From Nocardia seriolae NBRC 15557 (lineage in GTDB: Bacteria > Actinomycetota > Actinomycetes > Mycobacteriales > Mycobacteriaceae): DNA of 64,000 bases. Of this stretch, positions 1 to 8,179 are shown piece by piece. Each line of letters starts with the position of its first letter. Position 1 is the first letter of the stretch. A program made the translations under genes and the position numbers. The notes under the pieces are model-generated. The model was not told the origin of the DNA and did not search any database. It saw only the letters and a program-made list of their open reading frames with translations. Location of the stretch: NCBI RefSeq assembly GCF_007990715.1, contig NZ_BJWY01000017.1, positions 21,654 through 85,653 on the forward strand, written 5' to 3'.

Positions 1-549
1 GCCGTTGATCTCGACCGAGCCGGTGGGCTGCACCCAGCGCCGGCGCAGCCCGGTGGAGGTGCCCAGCCAGGTGGAGCGCACCTGGTGGTGGGCGAAACCG
101 TAGAGGCGGTCCGCGCCGTCGAAGCCGGTGGCGAGATCGCCCGCGAGGGCGGTGAACACGCCGATATCGGTGGTGGCGGGCTCGCCGTCCCAGTCCAGCA
201 GCTGGTCGAAGGTGTCGGCGTCGACCGCGTCCGGGGCCAGCAGCGGCATGGCGTCGCGCGCGGGTTCGGCGGCGCGGGCGGCCTGTTCGCTGGCCCGCAC
301 CACGTATTCGAGGTCGGCGGGGTCCACGCTGGTGGAACTCACGCTGCCGACGCGCGCGACATCGGGCCCGTCGCGGAACACCGAGACGACCGCCCACTCC
401 CGCGACACCGCTGAACCGTTGGTGGTCATGGAGTTTCCGGCCCAGCGCAGCGACGCCTCGTGCGCGTCGGTGACGATCACGATGGCCTCGTCGGCGCGCG
501 AGGACCGCAGCACGCGTTCGACGACCTCGGGGGCGGGGAGCACACTCAC
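1..549 (-). CDS. TldD/PmbA-family metallopeptidase subunit, 3'-truncated by the window edge
   Basis: The first 183 residues of a TldD/PmbA (TldE-like) protein are present; the rest runs off the left edge. The N-terminus (MSVLPAPEVVERVL, then a DEAIVIVTD strand) fits the N-terminal domain of the family, as in the second member of the mycobacterial pair Rv2314c/Rv2315c. Family members form TldD-TldE heterodimers that degrade or process peptides; the TldE partner lacks the zinc HExxxH. I chose the GTG at 549 because AGAAAGGA lies about 8 bases upstream. It starts 16 bases after the stop of the upstream tldD gene on the same strand, so the two are almost certainly one operon. Whether the metal motif is absent cannot be seen in this fragment. 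Confidence 0.85.
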   Translation of the reverse strand, partial: MSVLPAPEVVERVLRSSRADEAIVIVTDAHEASLRWAGNSMTTNGSAVSREWAVVSVFRDGPDVARVGSVSSTSVDPADLEYVVRASEQAARAAEPARDAMPLLAPDAVDADTFDQLLDWDGEPATTDIGVFTALAGDLATGFDGADRLYGFAHHQVRSTWLGTSTGLRRRWVQPTGSVEING

Positions 550-565
550 CGTTGTCGGTCCTTTC

Positions 566-2092
566 TTACTGTCCGGCCTCGGCGCGGGTATTGAGAATAT
601 TGATGCCGCGCACCAGCACCGAGGGGCAGCCGTGCGAGACCGCCGCCACCTGACCCGGTTGCGCCTTGCCGCAGTTGAACGCGCCGCCCAGCACCCAGGT
701 CGAGGGCCCGCCGACGGCTTCCATCGACCCCCAGAAATCGGTGGTGGTGGCCTGGTAGGCGACATCGCGCAGCTGCCCGGCCAATTCGCCGTTGCGGATG
801 CGGAAGAAGCGCTGGCCGGTGAACTGGAAGTTGTAGCGCTGCATATCGATCGACCACGACCGGTCGCCGACGATGTAGATGCCGTCCTGCACGCGCGAGA
901 TGAGTTCGGCGGTGGAGGTGTCGTGCTCGGGATCTGGTTGCAGCGACACATTGGCCATGCGCTGGATCGGCACGTGGTGCGCGGAGTCGGCGTAGGAACA
1001 GCCGTTGGAGCGTTCCAATCCCAGCCGCGGCGCGAAGGACCGGTCGAGCTGGTAGCCGACCAGGATGCCGTCGCGCACCAGATCCCAGCGCTGCCCGGCC
1101 ACGCCCTCGTCGTCCCAGCCGACGCTGGCCAGGCCGTGCTCCTGGGTGCGGTCGCCGGTCACGTGCATGATCGGGGTGCCGTACTTCAAGGTGCCCAGCT
1201 TGTCCGGCGTGGCGAAAGAGGTGCCCGCGTAGGCGGATTCGTAGCCGATGGCGCGGTCGTATTCGGTGGCGTGGCCGATGGATTCGTGAATGGTCAGCCA
1301 CAGGTTCGTCGGGTCGATGACCAGATCGGTCGGCCCGGCCGTCACGGTCGGGGCCTTCACCTTCTCGGCCAGCCACTGCGGGATGCGCGCGAGTTCGCCC
1401 GCCCAGTCCCAGGTCCCGTCCGCGCCGGTCACGTACTCCCAGCCGCGCCCGGCCGGGGCGGCCAGGGTGCGCATGGTCTCGAACGCCCCCGCCGCCGGGG
1501 CCACGGTGATGGCCTCGAGTTCGGGGTGCAGGCGCACGCGCTGCTGGGTGATGCGGGAGCCGAAGCTGTCGGCGTAGAAGGTCTGCTCCTTGACCTGCAG
1601 CACCGACGCCGTCACGTGATCGACGCCGTCGGCGGATTTCAGGCGCTCCGAATAGTCCAGCAGCAGCGCCACTTTCTCCGGTGTCGGCACCGAGAAGGGG
1701 TCGATCGCGTAGCTGGAGACGTACTCGACGCCGTCGTAGCGCGGCTCGGCGGCCAGTTCGACGCGTTCGCGGTTGAGTGCCCGCAGGGTGCGCGCCACGG
1801 TCACCGCGCGCCGGGCCACCTGCGCGGCGGTGTCGGCGGTGAGGTCGGCATGCGAGGCGAAACCCCAGGTGCCGTCGACGATCACGCGCACCGCGAACCC
1901 GAGATCGGTGCCGTCGGACACCGATTCGACGCGCCCGTCACGCAACCTGATGGACTGCTGCACAAGTCGGTGCACGCGCAGGTCGGCGTACTCGGCCCCG
2001 GCCGCCCGCGCCGCACTCAGCGCGGCGTCGGCGAGCGCGGCCAGCGGCAGCGCGCGGAACTGTTCGTCCACGACGGTGGTTGCGATGCTCAC
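566..2092 (-). CDS. tldD: TldD-family zinc metallopeptidase
   Basis: A 508-residue protein of the usual TldD length. The family's metal-binding HExxxH is visible as HESIGH about two thirds along, within LTIHESIGHATEYD, so this is the catalytic partner of the TldD/TldE pair. Family members cleave peptides in a channel of the heterodimer and are known for maturing ribosomally made peptides such as microcin B17. No such peptide is obvious here. The GTG at 2092 gives MSIATTVVDEQF and the expected family length; longer in-frame extensions enter the divergent promoter region and look non-coding. The next gene starts 16 bases downstream and encodes the partner subunit. Confidence 0.92.
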   Translation of the reverse strand: MSIATTVVDEQFRALPLAALADAALSAARAAGAEYADLRVHRLVQQSIRLRDGRVESVSDGTDLGFAVRVIVDGTWGFASHADLTADTAAQVARRAVTVARTLRALNRERVELAAEPRYDGVEYVSSYAIDPFSVPTPEKVALLLDYSERLKSADGVDHVTASVLQVKEQTFYADSFGSRITQQRVRLHPELEAITVAPAAGAFETMRTLAAPAGRGWEYVTGADGTWDWAGELARIPQWLAEKVKAPTVTAGPTDLVIDPTNLWLTIHESIGHATEYDRAIGYESAYAGTSFATPDKLGTLKYGTPIMHVTGDRTQEHGLASVGWDDEGVAGQRWDLVRDGILVGYQLDRSFAPRLGLERSNGCSYADSAHHVPIQRMANVSLQPDPEHDTSTAELISRVQDGIYIVGDRSWSIDMQRYNFQFTGQRFFRIRNGELAGQLRDVAYQATTTDFWGSMEAVGGPSTWVLGGAFNCGKAQPGQVAAVSHGCPSVLVRGINILNTRAEAGQ

Positions 2093-2279
2093 CCGATCCA
2101 ACCTAGAGGCCGACACGCCGAGGGGCCAAGAAACCACGCGGTCGGATCGAAATTCACGCCACGCAAAACTGCATACGCTGCAACGATGCGCGAACTGCGA
2201 TGTAGCACACCGTGAAACGGCGCGCACAACTGCCGGACATGCCACGTTTTGCTGACCGGATGCCGTACTGTCTGCCCGT

Positions 2280-3122
2280 GTGCCGCCATCCGCACTCCGC
2301 GATCGCAAACGGGAACGCACCCGCCGAGCCCTGCTCGAAGCCGCCGTCGAACAGTTCGAGAGCCGAGGTTACGAGGCGACCACCGTCGCCGACATCGCGG
2401 CCGCCGCCGAAGTCGGCACCAGAACGTTCTTCAACTACTTCGCCAGCAAAGAGGAACTGCTGTTCCCCGAGCCGGACGAACGCGTGCAGGCCGCCGTGCG
2501 CGCCATCGCCACCCGCCGCCCCGGCGAACGCCCGGTCGAGGTGCTGCTGCGCGCCCTGCGCGCGGCCGGTGACAACCCGGGCGACCACCTGGGCGACACC
2601 CTCGCCGCCCGCATCGCCGTGCTGCGCGCCCAGGTTTCGCGCACCGTCCCCGCCGTGTCCGGCCGCGCCGCCTACGCGCAGCTCGCCTCCCAGCAGGAGA
2701 TCGCCCGCCAGTTGCGTGCCGCCTTCCCCGAGGAGCTCGACGACGTCGGCGCGGCCGCACTGGTCGGCGCGGTGGTCGGCGCGGTCTCGGGTGCGCTCAC
2801 CGTGCTGTTCCAGCGTCCCGGTCTCGAGGACGGCGAAGCGCTGCAACGCAAGATCCAGGAGACCACCTCGAAGGTGCTGGCCCCCTGGCTGTCCCAGCCC
2901 GCCCCGGCCCCGCGCGAACTGCCGGGGGAGCAGGCCGCGCTGCTGTCCGACGTGGTCCCGCTACATCCCGGTTCCGACTCCTATCGCCAGGACCCGGAAC
3001 CGTTTCGGCCGTTGACGATCCACCGCCCGGCCCCGGAGTCCCTGCAGCGCTCGGCCTCCGACGGCGGCAGTCCGCGCTCGCTGCCCATCGTCCACCGCCA
3101 ATCCGAGGACTCGCGCGTCTGA
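2280..3122 (+). CDS. TetR-family transcriptional regulator
   Basis: 280 residues. The N-terminal helix-turn-helix is clear: RTRRALLEAAVEQFESRGYE, then TTVADIAAAAEVGTRTFFNYF, typical of TetR_N with a FNYF recognition helix. The C-terminal half is an alanine-rich helical ligand domain. About 60 proline-rich residues at the end look disordered. It starts with GTG and is divergent from tldD across a 187-base gap, so it may regulate tldD or itself. No clear palindromic operator was found in that gap. The ligand is unknown. It converges on the TauE gene with 12 bases between stops. Confidence 0.9.
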   Translation: MPPSALRDRKRERTRRALLEAAVEQFESRGYEATTVADIAAAAEVGTRTFFNYFASKEELLFPEPDERVQAAVRAIATRRPGERPVEVLLRALRAAGDNPGDHLGDTLAARIAVLRAQVSRTVPAVSGRAAYAQLASQQEIARQLRAAFPEELDDVGAAALVGAVVGAVSGALTVLFQRPGLEDGEALQRKIQETTSKVLAPWLSQPAPAPRELPGEQAALLSDVVPLHPGSDSYRQDPEPFRPLTIHRPAPESLQRSASDGGSPRSLPIVHRQSEDSRV

Positions 3123-3134
3123 TCGGTATCGGGC

Positions 3135-3902
3135 TCAGGCGAACTGCTGCCAGCCGAGGCGGATGACCATGGCGACGACCACCACCAGCAGGACGGCGCG
3201 GACGAAGCCCGCGCCCTTCGCCAGCGCCATGCGTGAACCCACCACGGACCCGGCCACATTCGCCACCGCCATGGACAGTCCCAGCGCCCACAGCACGTGG
3301 CCGGTGCTCGCCAGGTAGATCAGCGACCCCAGGTTGGAGCCGCAGTTGATCACCTTCGCCATGGCCGCGGCACGGACGAATTCGGTGCCGAGCAGGGTGG
3401 CGAAGGTGATGATCAGGAAGGTGCCGGTGCCGGGGCCGAGCACGCCGTCGTAGAGGCCGATCAGTCCCGCGGCCAGGGCGACGACCAGGATGGTCTTGCG
3501 GCGGGTCGGGGGATGGGTGGCCATGGTGACCCCGATCGAGGGGCGCAGGGTCACGAAGATCGCCACGCCGACGAGCACGACCATCACGATCGGGACGAAC
3601 AGCTTCTTGTCGATCAGGGCGACCGCGGCCGAACCGCAGGCGGCGGCGAGCGCGGCGATGACCGCGCCGGGGATCAGCACCTTCCAGCGCATCGGCACCT
3701 TGCGGGCGAAGGTCAGCACCGCGGCGCTGGTGCCGGAGAAGGCGGCGATCTTGTTGGTGCCCAGGGCGGTCTGCGGCGCGAGGCCGGGCAGCACCACGAA
3801 CAGCGTCGGCAGCACGATCAGGCCGCCGCCGCCGACCACCGCATCGACCCATCCGGCCGCCGTCGCCGCGGTCAGCAGGACCGCCCAGTCCGCAAGGCTC
3901 AC
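3135..3902 (-). CDS. TauE/SafE-family membrane protein (anion exporter)
   Basis: 255 residues, mostly hydrophobic, about 8 membrane helices. The N-terminal AGWVDAVVGGGGLIVLPTLF and the internal GLYDGVLGPGTGTF repeat are the two glycine-rich signatures of TauE/SafE (former DUF81), a family linked to sulfite, sulfonate or organic-anion export. I chose the GTG at 3902 (MSLADWAVLL), which gives the usual family length. An upstream extension in the same frame would overlap the divergent kinase gene and reads as low-complexity Arg/Pro sequence. Substrate not predictable. Confidence 0.88.
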   Translation of the reverse strand: MSLADWAVLLTAATAAGWVDAVVGGGGLIVLPTLFVVLPGLAPQTALGTNKIAAFSGTSAAVLTFARKVPMRWKVLIPGAVIAALAAACGSAAVALIDKKLFVPIVMVVLVGVAIFVTLRPSIGVTMATHPPTRRKTILVVALAAGLIGLYDGVLGPGTGTFLIITFATLLGTEFVRAAAMAKVINCGSNLGSLIYLASTGHVLWALGLSMAVANVAGSVVGSRMALAKGAGFVRAVLLVVVVAMVIRLGWQQFA

Positions 3903-4017
3903 ACCGCGACCCAACCAGAGCCCGCCGACGAAGATCAAACCGGAGAACGCGGGCGCGTCGCCGCGGCCGGGATCGTGCTCGGCCGGGCGGGGGCGGGCGG
4001 GACCGTAGGGTGGATGG

Positions 4018-5274
4018 GTGCGCCGGTTCAGTTTGTGGCTGCGTGGCAAGCCTCTCATCACCGATTCCGTCCTGGCCCTGGTATTGGCGTCCATCGACGT
4101 GCTGGCCGTGGGCAACAGCAGCTACCAGGCGACCTACCTGGTGTTCAGCGCGCTGCTGCCGCTGCCGATCGTGTTCCGCCGCACCCACACCCGCGCGGCC
4201 GCGCTGGCGATCGTGGCGCTCTCGATCAGCGCCTCGATGGTGCACGCGGGCGTGGGGGACACCGCGGTCCATCCGGCGCTACTGGGACGGGGCATCATGC
4301 TCTACACCCTGGTCGCCTATGTCGGGCGCCGCCAAGGGCTGATCTACCTGGGCATTCTGATACTCGACAGCCTCATCTCCGCGGCCGCGATCGGCAAACC
4401 CTCGGGCACCGACATCGCCTTCACCGCGCTCTACTACGCCCTGTGCTGGACCATGGCCGAATTCGTGGGCGCGCGCCACGCCTACGACGCCGAGGTCGCC
4501 GCCCGCCTGGCCGTGGCCGACTACGACCGCGAACGCCGCGCTCACGACGCGGTCGCCGCCGAACGCACCCGCATCGCGCGCGAGCTGCACGATGTGGTCG
4601 CGCACGCGGTGAGCGTCATCATCGTGCAGGCAGACGGCGCGCGCTACGCCCTGCGCCACGATCCCGGCGCCGCCGAACAGGCGCTGCCCACCATCGCCGG
4701 CACCGGCCGCGACGCCCTGCGCGAACTACGCCGCACCGTCGAGCTGCTGCGCACCGAGCATGCGCCCGAACAACTTCCGCAGCACGGCACCGCCGGCATC
4801 GCCAAGGTGGTCGACATGATGCGCAGCGCGGGCCTGGACGTGTCCCTGCAATTGAGCGGCGAACTCGACACCGTCACCCCCGAGATCAGCCTCGGCATCC
4901 ACCGCATCGTGCAGGAATCGCTCACCAACACCTTGCGCCACGCCGGACCCGACCCGCATGCCGAGGTGGGCGTCACCCGCCGCGACACCGACGTGGTCGT
5001 GGAGATCATCGACTCCGGCGCACTCACCCCGGCCATCGTCCTCACCCCCGGCAGCGCCTGCGCGCACGGATCCGCCGGCAGCGCAACCAAACTCGGCCTC
5101 GCGAGCACCACCGACGCGCCCGCCCCCTCCCGCATCCCCGGCAGCGGCCTCGGCCTGGTCGGCATGCGTGAACGCATCGCGGTCCTGGGCGGCACCCTGT
5201 CCGCAGGCCGCAACCCGCACGGCGGCTGGACCGTGCGCGCCACCATTCCCCTGGATCGGACGGGCGGCGAGTGA
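4018..5274 (+). CDS. NarL/DesK-type sensor histidine kinase
   Basis: 418 residues. An N-terminal membrane domain with about 5 hydrophobic segments (residues about 10-150) is followed by a HisKA_3 dimerisation domain with ARELHDVVAHAVSV; the phospho-acceptor His is about residue 191. The C-terminal HATPase has NTLRHA (N box) and a G box GSGLGLVGMRER. A Pro/Ala/Ser-rich insertion of about 35 residues lies just before the G box, longer than usual. The start is GTG. A NarL-type response regulator that would be the natural partner lies 1.1 kb downstream on the same strand, separated by a marR gene and a small membrane protein gene. Signal sensed unknown. Confidence 0.92.
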   Translation: MRRFSLWLRGKPLITDSVLALVLASIDVLAVGNSSYQATYLVFSALLPLPIVFRRTHTRAAALAIVALSISASMVHAGVGDTAVHPALLGRGIMLYTLVAYVGRRQGLIYLGILILDSLISAAAIGKPSGTDIAFTALYYALCWTMAEFVGARHAYDAEVAARLAVADYDRERRAHDAVAAERTRIARELHDVVAHAVSVIIVQADGARYALRHDPGAAEQALPTIAGTGRDALRELRRTVELLRTEHAPEQLPQHGTAGIAKVVDMMRSAGLDVSLQLSGELDTVTPEISLGIHRIVQESLTNTLRHAGPDPHAEVGVTRRDTDVVVEIIDSGALTPAIVLTPGSACAHGSAGSATKLGLASTTDAPAPSRIPGSGLGLVGMRERIAVLGGTLSAGRNPHGGWTVRATIPLDRTGGE

Positions 5275-5303
5275 GGCTGCCGCGGACCCGCCACCCGCTA
5301 ATG

Positions 5304-5321
5304 TAGACAGGTAGCTGACAA
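5304..5321. promoter_or_regulatory. Candidate MarR operator upstream of the marR gene
   Basis: The stretch TAGACAGGTAGCTGACAA resembles one arm of the perfect inverted repeat that follows the marR gene at 5805-5851 (core GACAGGTCAGCTGTC). The same core on both sides of a MarR gene suggests autoregulation. A second short palindrome, CTTGCAAG, lies at 5327-5334. No experimental or alignment support. Confidence 0.4.
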
Positions 5322-5348
5322 TATTCCTTGCAAGTTAGGTTCCTTCGC

Positions 5349-5807
5349 ATGAGCGCGCCCCGCAAGCCGCGGATCACCCTGCTGTCCCGCATGCTGCACC
5401 GGCACTACGCGCAGGCCGTCGGCGCGGCCATGCGGGCGGCCGGTTTCGGTGACATCCGGCCCAGCGATGCGAAGGCCTTCCCGTTCGTGCCCGCCGACGG
5501 CATCACCGTCGGCGAGCTGGCCGTGCGGGCCGGGGTGCGCAAGCAGACCATGGCCGAGACCGTGACACGCCTGGTCCAGGCCGGTTACCTGGAGCGGAAA
5601 CCGAATCCGCGCGACGCGCGCTCGCAGCTGGTGCTGCTCACCGAGCGCGGGCGGCGCGCCCGGCCGGTGGCTGCCGAGGCGGGAGACCGGGTCGAACGGC
5701 AGTGGGCGCAGCTGACCAGCCCGGAGGAGGTCGAGCTGCTCCGAGCGCTGTTGCAGCACTTGGTGACCGCGATCGACGCGGCGGAGCAGGCCGCCATCGA
5801 GGACTAG
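5349..5807 (+). CDS. MarR-family winged-helix regulator
   Basis: 152 residues from the ATG at 5349. The winged helix is seen in ITVGELAVRAGVRKQTMAET with the recognition helix, then the wing YLERKPNPRDARSQLVLLT with the family's D-x-R-S/A-x motif. The N-terminus (SRMLHRHYAQAVGAAMRAAGF) and the C-terminal helix (LLRALLQHLVTAID) form the dimer interface. It probably controls itself and the membrane-protein gene that starts 59 bases downstream, since related repeat sequences flank it. It interrupts an otherwise contiguous kinase/regulator pair. Ligand unknown. Confidence 0.9.
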   Translation: MSAPRKPRITLLSRMLHRHYAQAVGAAMRAAGFGDIRPSDAKAFPFVPADGITVGELAVRAGVRKQTMAETVTRLVQAGYLERKPNPRDARSQLVLLTERGRRARPVAAEAGDRVERQWAQLTSPEEVELLRALLQHLVTAIDAAEQAAIED

Positions 5808-5851
5808 ACAGCTGACCTGTCCAGTTCCATGCTGGACAGGTCAGCTGTCTA
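5805..5851. terminator. Long perfect inverted repeat: terminator and/or MarR operator
   Basis: Left arm 5805-5822 and right arm 5834-5851 are perfect 18-base complements (TAGACAGCTGACCTGTCC and its complement); two more pairs extend into the loop. A TTTTT run follows at 5852-5856. Seen alone this is a strong intrinsic terminator. The arm begins at the marR stop codon TAG (5805-5807), and the repeat ends about 15 bases before the ATG of the next gene. Its core also matches the site upstream of marR. It may therefore serve as both a terminator and a MarR-binding site for the downstream gene. Confidence 0.75.
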
Positions 5852-5866
5852 TTTTTGGAGCCTGTC

Positions 5867-6331
5867 ATGACGCTCGCCGAATCCATCTCTCCCACCCCGT
5901 CCACCAGCGGCCCGATCGCGCGCCCGCGCGGCTGGTGGCCGATCCTCGCCCTGACCGCCTTCACCGCGGTCGCGTCGGCCGCCTTCGCGCTGGCGTTCGC
6001 GCACAATCCGTCCCTGGCCTTCGGCTCCTCGACGCCGATCGACCCCGGCGATCAGCTCTACCTGAAGTTGTTCGTCGTGCGCTCGGTGGCGCTGTCGATC
6101 CTGACCCTGATCCTGGTCGTGCGCCGGGCCCGCATCGCGCTGATCCCGGTGATGGTGCTGCTCGCGGTGAACCAGATGGCCGACGGGTTCATCGGCATCG
6201 CCACCCACCGCGCGGAATCCGTGGTGGCCCCGATGATTCAGGGCGTACTGCTGCTGGCCTGCGCCGGCCACCTGATCGCCACCCTGGATCGACCGCTCCG
6301 GCGCGCGGCCATCGGCTCCTGGCGGTCGTGA
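5867..6331 (+). CDS. Small multi-pass membrane protein (DUF4267-like)
   Basis: 154 residues with four predicted membrane helices: WWPILALTAFTAVASAAFALAF, a segment around VRSVALSILTLILVV, ALIPVMVLLAVNQM, and APMIQGVLLLACAGHLIATL. The layout (a helix, an extracytoplasmic loop, then three helices with a conserved-looking NQMADG turn) resembles small DUF4267-type proteins. That family link is by eye only. GGAG lies 6 bases before the ATG, immediately after the inverted repeat that follows marR. It is likely the regulated target of that MarR. Function unknown. Confidence 0.8.
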   Translation: MTLAESISPTPSTSGPIARPRGWWPILALTAFTAVASAAFALAFAHNPSLAFGSSTPIDPGDQLYLKLFVVRSVALSILTLILVVRRARIALIPVMVLLAVNQMADGFIGIATHRAESVVAPMIQGVLLLACAGHLIATLDRPLRRAAIGSWRS

Positions 6332-6374
6332 CCGGAGCGCGAATTCCGGGTTCACCGAGCCCACCGGATAGGTT

Positions 6375-7043
6375 GTGAGGGTGCCGATCACCGTTCTCGT
6401 AGTCGATGACCAGGAACTCATGCGCGCCGGATTGAAGATGGTGCTCGGTGCCCACCCCGATATCGACGTGGTGGGGGAGGCCGACAACGGCACCACCGCC
6501 GTCGCGCGGGCCCGCGAACTGCGCCCCGACGTGGTGCTCATGGATGTGCGGATGCCGATCACCGACGGGGTGACCGCGACCGCGCGGATCATCGAATCCG
6601 GTTGCGGGAGCCGGGTTCTGGTGATGACCACCTTCGACCTCGACGAACACGCCCTGGGCGCGCTGCGGGCCGGGGCCAGTGGGTTCCTGCTCAAGGACAC
6701 CCCGCCCGAGGACCTCATCTCCGCCATTCGCAGCGTGGCCGCCGGGGACGCGGTGGTCTCGCCCAAGGTCACCAAGCGGCTACTGGACCGGCTCATCGCC
6801 GAGGATCCCGCCGCCGGGCGCGACCCGGGCGTACTGGAAGTGCTCACCGCCCGCGAACGCGAAGTGCTCGAACACATCGCCGCCGGGCGCTCCAACGCCG
6901 AGATCGCCGGGGTGCTGTTCCTGTCCGAGGCGACCGTCAAGACCCACGTCGGCCGCGTCCTCACCAAACTCGGCCTGCGCGACCGGGTGCAGGCCGTGGT
7001 CCTGGCCTACGAGACCGGACTGGTCCGCCCGGGCAGCGCCTAA
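6375..7043 (+). CDS. NarL/LuxR-family response regulator
   Basis: 222 residues. The receiver domain has the acidic pair DD at residues 11-12, phospho-acceptor Asp 57 in VVLMDVRM, a switch Thr in VMTTFD and the conserved Lys in FLLKDTPP. The C-terminal LuxR helix-turn-helix contains LTAREREVLEHIAAGRSNAE and ATVKTHVGRVLTKL. It is the expected partner of the DesK-type kinase at 4018-5274. The GTG start gives MRVPITVLVVDD. A divergence in spacing (marR plus a membrane gene in between) suggests a later insertion into a two-gene operon. Confidence 0.93.
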   Translation: MRVPITVLVVDDQELMRAGLKMVLGAHPDIDVVGEADNGTTAVARARELRPDVVLMDVRMPITDGVTATARIIESGCGSRVLVMTTFDLDEHALGALRAGASGFLLKDTPPEDLISAIRSVAAGDAVVSPKVTKRLLDRLIAEDPAAGRDPGVLEVLTAREREVLEHIAAGRSNAEIAGVLFLSEATVKTHVGRVLTKLGLRDRVQAVVLAYETGLVRPGSA

Positions 7044-7125
7044 CCGATGTGACCGGCGAGACACCCGGGAGAAAATCCGGGTCGCCGTGCGTTGGCAGGA
7101 GTAGATCGATCGAAAGGATCGCCCG

Positions 7126-7620
7126 ATGCCCGCCCTGCTGTTCCTCGCCTGGTTCGTCGCCGAGATCGCCACCCTTGTCGTGGTCGGTCACTTCATCGGT
7201 GTGTTCCCTACCATCCTGCTGCTGTTGGCGGGGTCGGCCGTGGGTCTGGTGCTGGTGCGCTCGCAGGGGCGGCGCGTCTTCCAGGGCTTCCGCCGGGCCG
7301 CGCGCGGTGAACTCGATCCCGGCACCGCCGTCGCCGACGGCGCGCTGGTCGGGGTCGGTGCGGTGCTGATGTTCGTGCCGGGCCTGCTCACCACCGCCCT
7401 GGGACTGCTGGCTCTGATTCCGGTGACGCGCTTCCTGTTCCGCCCGATCGTGGCCGCCTTCGCCGCGCGTCGGCTGAGCCGCGTCGCCACCGCGGTCGGG
7501 CCCTACGGTTACCGCAATGTGGTCATCGACCCCGACGGGGAGGTCATCGATGCCACGGTGGTCACCGAGTACTACGACGACGGCCAGGGACACGGCCACC
7601 GGGCCATCGACCCGCGCTGA
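7126..7620 (+). CDS. fxsA: FxsA-family cytoplasmic membrane protein
   Basis: 164 residues. The FxsA fold is recognisable: two N-terminal hydrophobic segments (LLFLAWFVAEIATLVVV, TILLLLAGSAVGLVLV), a basic QGRRVFQGFRRA loop, then VGVGAVLMFVPGLLTTALG and the RFLFRPIV end. FxsA in E. coli suppresses phage T7 exclusion by F plasmid; its wider role is unclear. AAAGGA precedes the ATG. In mycobacteria fxsA lies close to ppm1/lnt and rbpA, so this gene marks the left side of the conserved Lnt-RbpA neighbourhood. Confidence 0.9.
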   Translation: MPALLFLAWFVAEIATLVVVGHFIGVFPTILLLLAGSAVGLVLVRSQGRRVFQGFRRAARGELDPGTAVADGALVGVGAVLMFVPGLLTTALGLLALIPVTRFLFRPIVAAFAARRLSRVATAVGPYGYRNVVIDPDGEVIDATVVTEYYDDGQGHGHRAIDPR

Positions 7621-7639
7621 GCCGCACCGCGATTCGCGC

Positions 7640-7960
7640 CTAGAGGTCGAATCGCGCCCGGAGCGCCATGCGCACGTTCTCGAGGGTGGGCTTGTCGAGC
7701 ATGCCCAGCTTCTCCTCGAACAGCGACGCGCTGAAGGTGGCCAGCCGGAACACCGCGACCGCCTCGTCGGTGCCCGCGATCGGAATCGTGAGCAGCGCAC
7801 GGGGATTGGGGGCCTCGCGCACCGGGATCACCATGGCCACCGCGATCAGCCCGCCGCGCACCACATGCGGCACCGAATCCAGCACCACCACGGTGTGCAG
7901 GGTCTCGCGCGCACCCCGCAGCGTCCAGATCTCCCCCTGAATGCGGGGAACCTCACGCAC
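7640..7960 (-). CDS. MazF/PemK-like toxin of a type II toxin-antitoxin pair
   Basis: 106 residues. The N-terminal IQGEIWTLRGA resembles the RGEIWxx start of MazF/PemK endoribonucleases, followed by a beta-rich core (TVVVLDSV, GLIAVAMVIPV, AVAVFRLAT) and a C-terminal helix ending in LENVRMALRARFDL, as in the family. The GTG start overlaps the stop of the upstream small gene by 8 bases, the coupled arrangement expected for an antitoxin-toxin operon. Typical MazF cleaves single-stranded RNA. The assignment is moderate because the canonical catalytic Arg/Thr context is not obvious by eye; a CcdB-like gyrase poison is the alternative. Confidence 0.65.
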   Translation of the reverse strand: MREVPRIQGEIWTLRGARETLHTVVVLDSVPHVVRGGLIAVAMVIPVREAPNPRALLTIPIAGTDEAVAVFRLATFSASLFEEKLGMLDKPTLENVRMALRARFDL

Positions 7961-8156
7961 CGGCGGCCCAGGCGTCCGACGTCGACGCCTCGGCGGCCTC
8001 GGCGAAGGCCGCGGCCTCCGCGTCGGGGGTGAGCGCGGCCAGCTCCTCGGCCACCAGCATGCGCCGCGCGGCGCGGTACAGGAAGTCGGACACGTTCGGC
8101 TGCTGCTTGATCAACTCCGTCACGCGATCATCGGGTAGCGACACGGAGATCTTCAT
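7953..8156 (-). CDS. MazE-like ribbon-helix-helix antitoxin
   Basis: 67 residues. It opens with MKISVSLPDDRVTELI, the beta strand and first helix typical of MazE-type ribbon-helix-helix antitoxins in mycobacteria, then a second helix and an acidic, alanine-rich tail that would wrap the toxin. The ATG at 8156 is the only sensible start. It overlaps the toxin gene by 8 bases. Family members bind their own promoter; no clear operator palindrome was found upstream, where only a weak ribosome site is visible. Confidence 0.7.
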   Translation of the reverse strand: MKISVSLPDDRVTELIKQQPNVSDFLYRAARRMLVAEELAALTPDAEAAAFAEAAEASTSDAWAAGA

Positions 8157-8179
8157 GCCACCACGGTCGTACCGGGGTG

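Noticed and set aside
128..2215. A 695-codon frame antisense to tldD
   Set aside because: Shadow of the tldD coding strand; the composition is His/Gly/Arg-rich without motifs.
3297..5171. A 624-codon frame over the TauE/kinase region
   Set aside because: Runs across two divergent recognised genes in a wrong frame.
7560..8160. Toxin-antitoxin pair as part of a larger defence island
   Set aside because: Flanking genes (fxsA, amidohydrolase, lnt) are housekeeping; no other defence gene is present.
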